Below are positions 52,485 through 58,415 of a stretch of DNA of 58,415 bases, piece by piece. A model generated the notes under the pieces. The model worked only from the letters and a program-made list of their open reading frames with translations, had not been told where the DNA came from and ran no database searches. Within the stretch, counting starts at the first letter, position 1. The number at the start of each line of letters is the position of its first letter. Location: assembly GCA_018882935.1 (NCBI GenBank), contig VERA01000009.1, positions 1 to 58,415 of the forward strand. Direction: 5' to 3'. Source of the stretch: Burkholderiaceae bacterium (GTDB taxonomy: Bacteria; Pseudomonadota; Gammaproteobacteria; Burkholderiales; Burkholderiaceae_D). The position numbers and the translations under genes are program-made.

Positions 52485-55103
52485 TTAGGATTGTTTGAAT
52501 TGCTGAAAAAATGCGTCCCATGATGTCAAGGTTGATTGACGGACGGCATCCGCAAACGAGGTCCCTGGCAGACTTGGTCGAGTCCCGTCTACACCAATGC
52601 AGACTGGGTAGATCAGCCGTGTAACGATCAAATCAAAGCCAAGTGCAGAGCGCATCTTGTCTAGATCTTCATCCGATAACCTCAGGTCTTTCTTTGCCCA
52701 ATCAACCAGTTTTTGATCAAATTGCTTCCAGAGTTTTATCAATACGGGCGGAAAGCCAGATTGGGAAAGTTCGCCTCCAAGAAGGCTCATTGTTATTTTC
52801 TGGGCATGCGGCCCAAAGAGTGCAGTTAGGCGATTTTTTTCAGCCTTCAGTGTTGTTTGGTCGCTAGAAATGTCAGCTGTTGGAGAAGACCCTGCCGATC
52901 GCAAGGCTTGTTGTCGACCATCACTGATGGTCTTCCCTGCTGCGCTTGATCGGAATTCCTGAATTAACAATAGCTTCAGTAATTGAGCATGGCTGATACT
53001 TACGGCATCATCAGGCAAAGATTTGAGACTCATTATTTTTTCACGGGGTACTTTAGGGATACTCTCCAGGGGTATGGGAAACTTGTTACGGCCTGCAGTG
53101 ATGATTTCGTTGACCGGATTGTTTCTCATTACCAGGCCTTTGGCAGTTTTTCTAAAAATGAGCGGCTGAATGGTGCTAATGAGAAGATCAGGATAGGCAG
53201 TAATCAAGGCATTCCGTTCTTGCTCAGTCAAGCCCCTAGGCTGATCGCCCAATCTGACCGGCATGACGTCCGCCGTTTTCATGCGGCGGTGTTGTGATGG
53301 TTTCGGTGTGATAGGCGATGCGGATGGTCTGGGCGATCCAGGTGATATGGGTGATGCTGGCGATTTTGGAGAGGTTGTTGATGAACTTGAGCTCATCTTG
53401 AATTTTGTGGGCGACCCTACTGGTGATAGCGAGGGTGATGGTGAATCGGAAGGTAGGGTGGCACTACCTTTCGGGTTCAATGGAAGATAACTTGATAAGC
53501 GAGAGGCTCTTTCAATCGATGGTGTTTTTCCGCTTTTCTCTATTTCTGTTAGTTTTGCAAATAATTCGATTTCAAGCAAATCTTTGTCGATTATTGATTG
53601 CTCGTTCTCAGCCTCGGCGACTTCCTTCATCATGCGCTCGAGGGTATCGACTAAAGCGCTTTCGGCCTCATTCTCCTTCAGGATGCCTAGCCATGACTGA
53701 TATAGAGCAACCTCAGAGATTAAGTTTTTAGAGGTTGCGAACTCATTATTAAATGTTTTTATTTTTGCGATTATCGGTGTCGGGATTTTCTGGTTATCCA
53801 CAGCGAGTAGCGCAACAAGTTTTTTCAGCATGTGTTGTAATTCAATTCTTCGCTGGCGGCTCGGGCTAGGGGTTACGCTCAGCATCGATCGCGGAGTCGA
53901 TAGCAATAGCTGCGGTGATTGTTGATTTTTTTGGATTTGTTGAGTTTTTTGGGTTTGTGGCGCTTTTTCGGGCGAACTTTCCAGGCGATTGACCCTTGGC
54001 TGAAAATTCGTGGTGCGGCGCTTTTTCACCAAATTTTGGACATCCTCAGGCGCAGATTTGAGAGACTGCGAGAGCAGCGTAGGCGAAGAGATGGCGAACG
54101 CACCATCAAGTGCCGAGATAATTTGGCTGACGACTTGGTCAGCCGCTAACGTACCTCGAATCGGGAAAAATTCTTTTTGTACTAAAGGTACTAGAAAGGC
54201 ATCAATCAGGACTTTTGCTAACCACTCTTTACGCATGCGAAGAAAATTATCCTGACTCATGGCGATGCCCTTGTCATCAGATAGCAGCATCCGGATCTGG
54301 CGGTAGTCGATCTCTGCAAGAAAAAATTGCAGATTCTCCGGAAGTCTATTTTTTGATTCACTACCTGAAATGTTAAAAAATGCACCAGCAAAACTCGAGG
54401 CTAGTATGCTTAACATGCCGTCTACTTCTTTTTGTTTTTCAGGGGCCACAACACCCGATACATCCAAAACTTGAAAATAATTGATACGAATTTTATCGAT
54501 GATGTCAATCGCTATATTCCATGCCTCTGTTTTTTTAAGATCTCCTGAAAATAGCTGATACATCAAACTTTCTAAAAGAATTTTTTCATCATCTTTTTTA
54601 GGAAATTGTCGCTGCAAATTAATAGTGGCTTGGTTAAGATCGACGGGGTCATCCAGCCTTCCCTTCTTCCGTAGCAACACCTTTTCCATGAGATCGGCCA
54701 AGTCACTCGCTAGCTGCTGCTGTAGTGTCAGCACCTTGGTTTTCACTTTCGACGCTTTGTCTGTCAGCTTAGGTAGGGATGAGATTTCAGGTGGCTCAAC
54801 TTCAGCTTGACTGCTCGAAGGTATCGGACGATGAATCACCGGGCTAGATATACTGCGGTGGCGCTGCATTAGCTTTTGGCGCACAGGCTGCGGTTTTAAT
54901 GTAGGCGTTTTTGCTTTTTTTTGTTGTGATGGTTGCTGATCAAATTTTGAGTCATTCGATGAACGTGCCTGATTCTTTGAATCCGAACGATCATTATTTT
55001 TCTGATAGTTTGAATCAGTTAGCGCAGGGTCTTCCTGCTCACTAGTGTGTTGTGGTGGTATTTCTGGAATCTTGACTAAAGGCGGCGTAGTATTTAGAGA
55101 CAT
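52485..55103 (-). CDS. Large unknown protein, paralogous domain(s) to the downstream gene
   Basis: An 872-residue protein that I do not recognise. It alternates disordered stretches (1-115, Gln/Ser/Lys-rich; 365-410; 545-620, Ser/Pro-rich with SPTK once) with helical domains (about 120-345, 415-540, 630-870). The last domain shares ISHAQLLKLLLIQEF, SAAG and FPPVLIKLWKQFDQKLVDW with the C-terminal domain of the next gene; the first domain ends in a similar way (RMRKEWLAKVLIDAFLVPL). Parts of the gene are AT-rich: 54481-54600 holds 34 G/C in 120 bases by my count, unlike its neighbours, which suggests transfer. It lies 33 bases before its paralogue. CGGAG precedes the ATG. Confidence 0.6.
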   Translation of the reverse strand: MSLNTTPPLVKIPEIPPQHTSEQEDPALTDSNYQKNNDRSDSKNQARSSNDSKFDQQPSQQKKAKTPTLKPQPVRQKLMQRHRSISSPVIHRPIPSSSQAEVEPPEISSLPKLTDKASKVKTKVLTLQQQLASDLADLMEKVLLRKKGRLDDPVDLNQATINLQRQFPKKDDEKILLESLMYQLFSGDLKKTEAWNIAIDIIDKIRINYFQVLDVSGVVAPEKQKEVDGMLSILASSFAGAFFNISGSESKNRLPENLQFFLAEIDYRQIRMLLSDDKGIAMSQDNFLRMRKEWLAKVLIDAFLVPLVQKEFFPIRGTLAADQVVSQIISALDGAFAISSPTLLSQSLKSAPEDVQNLVKKRRTTNFQPRVNRLESSPEKAPQTQKTQQIQKNQQSPQLLLSTPRSMLSVTPSPSRQRRIELQHMLKKLVALLAVDNQKIPTPIIAKIKTFNNEFATSKNLISEVALYQSWLGILKENEAESALVDTLERMMKEVAEAENEQSIIDKDLLEIELFAKLTEIEKSGKTPSIERASRLSSYLPLNPKGSATLPSDSPSPSLSPVGSPTKFKMSSSSSTTSPKSPASPISPGSPRPSASPITPKPSQHRRMKTADVMPVRLGDQPRGLTEQERNALITAYPDLLISTIQPLIFRKTAKGLVMRNNPVNEIITAGRNKFPIPLESIPKVPREKIMSLKSLPDDAVSISHAQLLKLLLIQEFRSSAAGKTISDGRQQALRSAGSSPTADISSDQTTLKAEKNRLTALFGPHAQKITMSLLGGELSQSGFPPVLIKLWKQFDQKLVDWAKKDLRLSDEDLDKMRSALGFDLIVTRLIYPVCIGVDGTRPSLPGTSFADAVRQSTLTSWDAFFQQFKQS

Positions 55104-55233
55104 GAATGCTCCGGTTCTGACGGTAGAGAAAACCGGGCAATAGGTAACTCAGTATTGGGGGTAGTTCGACATAAAGATGTGTTGAGTAAGTTAAATTTTC
55201 TGAAACCATTAAATGTTCGATCAGCGGCTGCTT

Positions 55234-58200
55234 TTAACAAAAATTTCGACTCGATGTTTGCAAGCGACCGAGTAAATCACTCAGATCAACTAACCGTTTA
55301 GCGATCAAATGATTCACACTATTGTCTGTTTGCCAAATGCCATACACCGCAAGTAGCGATGACTGTAATAGCTCTCGGCGTTGCCGCTCGATTAATGCAG
55401 GCCAAACAATCACGTTCACTGTGCCCGTCTCATCTTCCAGAGTAACGAATACCGTGCCTTTCGCAGTGGCAGGCCTTTGTCGCACCGTGACAATGCCGCA
55501 GGCACGCGCGATCTGACCGTGCTTGAACGTAGCGAGTGTGTTCGCGGGGAGTAAACGACGCTTGAGTAAATGGGTGCGTAACAATGCCAGCGGGTGACGT
55601 CCCAATGTCAAACCGATTGATCGATAATCAGCAATTATCTGCTGTGCCTCGCTAGGTGCAGGGAGCTGTATAGGCTCTATCGCTGTTGAAGCGGTTTTCA
55701 GTAAACCTTTGCCCGGCGTGGCAGCCACTGCGTGCCATAGCGCCTCTCGTCGATGGCCTGCGATGGATTGCAAGGCGTTCGCTGCCGCTAGCGCTTGCAA
55801 ATCGGTCGCTGACAAACCTGCACGCATCGCGAGATCATTCAGATCGCTGAAGTCTTTCACCGCGCGTGCCTCTTCAATACGCCAGCCCGCCATTTGCGTC
55901 AGACCATGCACCCTGTTTAATCCGAGTCGCACTGCGGGTGCCTGGCTATCGCCGGGTTCAAGCGTGGCTTCCCAGTCGCTATGCATGACATCGACTGGCC
56001 TGATCTCAACACCATGCCGCCGCGCGTCTTGCACCAGCTGCGATGCGGAGTAAAAACCCATCGGCTGACTATTCAGTAATGCCGCCAGAAACGCAGCGGG
56101 ATGATGGCACTTCATCCATGCGCTGGCATAGGCCAGCAAGGCAAAGCTGGCTGCATGACTTTCGGGGAAGCCGTATTCGGCAAAGCCTTCGATCTGACTA
56201 AATAAAGCCTCGGCAAATTCAGGCTGATAGCCACGCGCAAGCATCCCGTTAATCAGCTTGTCATGAAATTTTTCCAGGCCACCTTTACGCTTCCACGCGG
56301 CCATCGCACGCCGCAACTGATCTGCTTCGCCTGCGCTGAAGCCGGCAGCCAGCATCGCCAACTGCATCACCTGTTCCTGAAAAATCGGTACGCCCAGTGT
56401 GCGTGATAAGGCGGCCTTCACATCCTCACTCGGATAGGTAATCGCTTCCCTACCCTGCCTCCTTCGCAAATATGGGTGGATCATGCCGCCTTGTATTGGG
56501 CCGGGGCGAATGATGGCGACCTCAATCACCAAGTCGTAAAACGTACGCGGCTTAAGGCGGGGCAGCATACTCATTTGCGCGCGGCTCTCGATCTGAAACA
56601 CGCCGACTGTATCAGCGCGACTGATCATGTCGTAGGTAGCCGCGTCTTCTGCCGGTATATCGGCTAACTCGAAAGGCTCGCCCTGCTGCTGCGAAATGAA
56701 TTCCAAGCCGCGCCGCAGTGCCGACAGCATGCCAAGCGCGAGGATGTCAATTTTTAGTAGGCCGAGTGCGTCAAGATCATCTTTATCCCACTGCACGACG
56801 CTGCGCCCTTGCATCGCAGCTTTTTCAATCGGCACCAAGCGCGAGAGCTTGTCGCGCGCAATCACAAAGCCGCCCGGGTGCTGTGATAGATGGCGTGGAA
56901 AGCCCATCAGCTCAAGCGCGATCTGATGCCAGTGCTGTGCAATTACCGAATCAGGATCAAGCCCGCACTCGGTAAAGCGCTCGCGCAGATTTTCTTTACG
57001 ATCCCACCAGCGCTGCGATTTTGCCAGCTGATCGATGATATGCGCATCAATACCCAGCGCCTTGCCGGTATCACGGATTGCACTGCGCGGTCGGTAGCTA
57101 ATAACCACGCCGGTGAGTGCAGCGCGCTCACGGCCGTATTTGTCGTAGATATATTGAATCACTTCTTCACGCCGCTGATGCTCGAAATCGACATCAATAT
57201 CCGGCGGCTCGTTACGCTCTTTCGAAATAAAACGTTCGAAGAGTAAATTGCCGCGCGCCGGATCGACCTCGGTAATACCCAGGCAGTAGCACACTGCAGA
57301 GTTGGCTGCCGAGCCACGGCCCTGACACAGAATATGACGACTACGTGCAAACGAAACAATGTCATACACCGTCAGGAAGTAAGGCTCGTACTGCATCTCG
57401 GCGATGAGTTGTAGCTCATGGGTGAGCTGCTGCTGTACCTCGGGCGGTATGCCCTGCGTAAAACGGCGCTGTGCGCCGAGCCAGGTTTGCTCGCGCAGAT
57501 AACTCGACGGCGTATAGCCTGCGGGTACCAGCTCATCGGGATATTCATAGCGCAGCTGATCCAATGAAAAATCGCACTGCGCCGCAATCGCCACCGACTC
57601 TGCCAACGTCTCGGCGGGATACAGGTTAGCTAAACGTAGTCGTGAGCGCAGATGCTGCTCGGCGTTGACGAATAATCCGCGGCCGCATTGGGCTACGGGT
57701 TTACCCAGTTGGATTGCGCTTAGAACATCTTGCAAGCGTTTGCGTGATCGCAGGTGCATGCATACATCGCCGGTTGCTACCACCGGTATACCCTGCTCGG
57801 CGCCGATCTGCTGCACGGTACGTTTATGCTGCTCATCCTGACCGCGATAGAGCAAGTTCAACGCAACTCGCGCGCGCGGTCCGAATGTATGCCGCATCCA
57901 ATCGAGCTGCTGCCGTAATACATCCGGCGCGATGCAGTAGCCAGGTGCCAGTAGCATGATGCAATTCGGCAGACCACGCACATGTGCAAGCGCTGCCAAG
58001 GGCTGCGTGAAGTCGTGGGTATACAGCAGATAATCACCCTTATCCGCGCGGCTGCGCGCCAGCGTAATCAGCTCGCATAAATTACCGTAGCCATCACGGT
58101 TCATTGCTAGCGCGATCAGGCGCAACGCTGCGCCAGTCGCATCAATCACGCGAAACTGGCTTCCGATGATTAACGCTAACCCTTGCCGCTTGGCCTCGCT

Positions 58201-58368
58201 ATGCGCGCGTACCACACCAGCGACCGAGCACTCATCGGTAATCGCAATGGCGCTGTAGCCAAGTTCTGCAGCGCGCGCGACCAACTGCTCCGGGTGTGAG
58301 GCGCCTCGCAGAAAGCTGAAATTCGATGCGCACTGTAGTTCAGCGTAACCAGGAAGAAGGGGGGACAT
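55234..58368 (-). CDS. dnaE2: Error-prone DNA polymerase DnaE2
   Basis: A 1044-residue C-family polymerase of the ImuC/DnaE2 type. An N-terminal PHP domain (AELQCASNFSFLRGASHPEQ) leads to the palm with catalytic Asp residues in PPDIDVDFEHQRREEVIQYI, the finger segment and a C-terminal OB-fold (about 955-1025). It is shorter than DnaE1 (about 1160), as DnaE2 usually is. With ImuA and ImuB it makes damage-induced mutations under LexA control. The start codon ATG overlaps the TAA of imuB as TAATG, so translation is coupled. No LexA box is visible here; it would be upstream of imuA, outside the window. Confidence 0.95.
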   Translation of the reverse strand: MSPLLPGYAELQCASNFSFLRGASHPEQLVARAAELGYSAIAITDECSVAGVVRAHSEAKRQGLALIIGSQFRVIDATGAALRLIALAMNRDGYGNLCELITLARSRADKGDYLLYTHDFTQPLAALAHVRGLPNCIMLLAPGYCIAPDVLRQQLDWMRHTFGPRARVALNLLYRGQDEQHKRTVQQIGAEQGIPVVATGDVCMHLRSRKRLQDVLSAIQLGKPVAQCGRGLFVNAEQHLRSRLRLANLYPAETLAESVAIAAQCDFSLDQLRYEYPDELVPAGYTPSSYLREQTWLGAQRRFTQGIPPEVQQQLTHELQLIAEMQYEPYFLTVYDIVSFARSRHILCQGRGSAANSAVCYCLGITEVDPARGNLLFERFISKERNEPPDIDVDFEHQRREEVIQYIYDKYGRERAALTGVVISYRPRSAIRDTGKALGIDAHIIDQLAKSQRWWDRKENLRERFTECGLDPDSVIAQHWHQIALELMGFPRHLSQHPGGFVIARDKLSRLVPIEKAAMQGRSVVQWDKDDLDALGLLKIDILALGMLSALRRGLEFISQQQGEPFELADIPAEDAATYDMISRADTVGVFQIESRAQMSMLPRLKPRTFYDLVIEVAIIRPGPIQGGMIHPYLRRRQGREAITYPSEDVKAALSRTLGVPIFQEQVMQLAMLAAGFSAGEADQLRRAMAAWKRKGGLEKFHDKLINGMLARGYQPEFAEALFSQIEGFAEYGFPESHAASFALLAYASAWMKCHHPAAFLAALLNSQPMGFYSASQLVQDARRHGVEIRPVDVMHSDWEATLEPGDSQAPAVRLGLNRVHGLTQMAGWRIEEARAVKDFSDLNDLAMRAGLSATDLQALAAANALQSIAGHRREALWHAVAATPGKGLLKTASTAIEPIQLPAPSEAQQIIADYRSIGLTLGRHPLALLRTHLLKRRLLPANTLATFKHGQIARACGIVTVRQRPATAKGTVFVTLEDETGTVNVIVWPALIERQRRELLQSSLLAVYGIWQTDNSVNHLIAKRLVDLSDLLGRLQTSSRNFC

Positions 58369-58415
58369 TACGCAAACAAACCATGCAAAAACCAGCGCGC
58401 GCTACTTGCATCACG
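58368..58415 (-). CDS. imuB: ImuB, DNA polymerase Y family (partial, last 15 codons)
   Basis: The last 15 codons of a gene cut by the right edge: RDASSARWFLHGLFA and stop. The ending W-x-L-H-G-L-F-A is typical of ImuB, the inactive Y-family protein that links DnaE2 to the beta clamp. Its TAA shares a base with the ATG of dnaE2. Identification rests on the short tail plus position. Confidence 0.75.
   Translation of the reverse strand, partial: RDASSARWFLHGLFA

Noticed and set aside
55104-55233. Type III secretion hrpII/PIP box upstream of the 872-residue protein
   Set aside because: TTCG elements are present but spaced about 26 bases apart, not 15-16, so they do not fit the box.

Overview
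The window looks like a chromosomal segment of a free-living Gram-negative betaproteobacterium, most likely of the order Burkholderiales. The main support is the gene order mltG-tmk-holB-pilZ-tatD-ankyrin at 38.9-43.5 kb. The imuB-dnaE2 mutagenesis cassette, a DUF1800/DUF1501 pair, a lactate permease and a di-heme peroxidase agree with this. No rRNA, tRNA, transposase, integrase, phage module or CRISPR array was seen. I cannot name a genus.

Layout. 0-3.5 kb: a minus-strand ABC export operon (ATPase, FtsX-type permease, start of an HlyD-type adaptor cut by the window edge). 3.8-7.8 kb: a truncated-globin/degenerate-GGDEF fusion, a 7TMR-DISM histidine kinase with an overlapping response regulator, and a bactofilin. 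7.9-13.5 kb: a Fic-fold protein that lacks its catalytic His, with a palindrome upstream, then a large AsmA-family protein. 13.5-15.9 kb: an overlapping H-NOX / GGDEF-EAL pair. 16.2-21.2 kb: di-heme peroxidase plus a HExxH protein, then DUF1800-DUF1501. 21.2-24.6 kb: an XRE-like regulator and a three-gene cassette of subtilisin-like protease, stand-alone prodomain-like protein and Gly-zipper/Gln-rich protein. 24.8-33.1 kb: lactate permease, OYE-type flavin oxidoreductase, cytochrome c, ribA, an OmpR-like winged-helix protein, a HypT-like LysR regulator and an MHS-family transporter. 33.3-36.8 kb: small metabolic genes on the plus strand. 36.8-44.2 kb: housekeeping genes (ygfZ, mltG, tmk, holB, pilZ, tatD, rsuA-like). 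44.3-50.9 kb: ppnN-like, pirin, two glycosyltransferases, a halohydrin-dehalogenase-like SDR, a CBS protein and DUF4404. 51.0-55.1 kb: two adjacent, partly paralogous Ser/Pro-rich proteins of unknown function, one of them AT-rich. 55.2-58.4 kb: dnaE2 and the last codons of imuB.

Themes. Gas/heme sensing and c-di-GMP proteins are dense: the globin-GGDEF fusion, the H-NOX/GGDEF-EAL pair and a PilZ protein. Short in-phase tandem repeats (periods 9, 10, 11, 12 and about 17 bases) occur at six places, both between and inside genes. The most unusual are an 11-base repeat that makes a ladder of overlapping ATGA start/stop codons ending exactly on the holB start, and the protease/prodomain/Gly-zipper cassette, whose first gene has a hairpin abutting its start codon.
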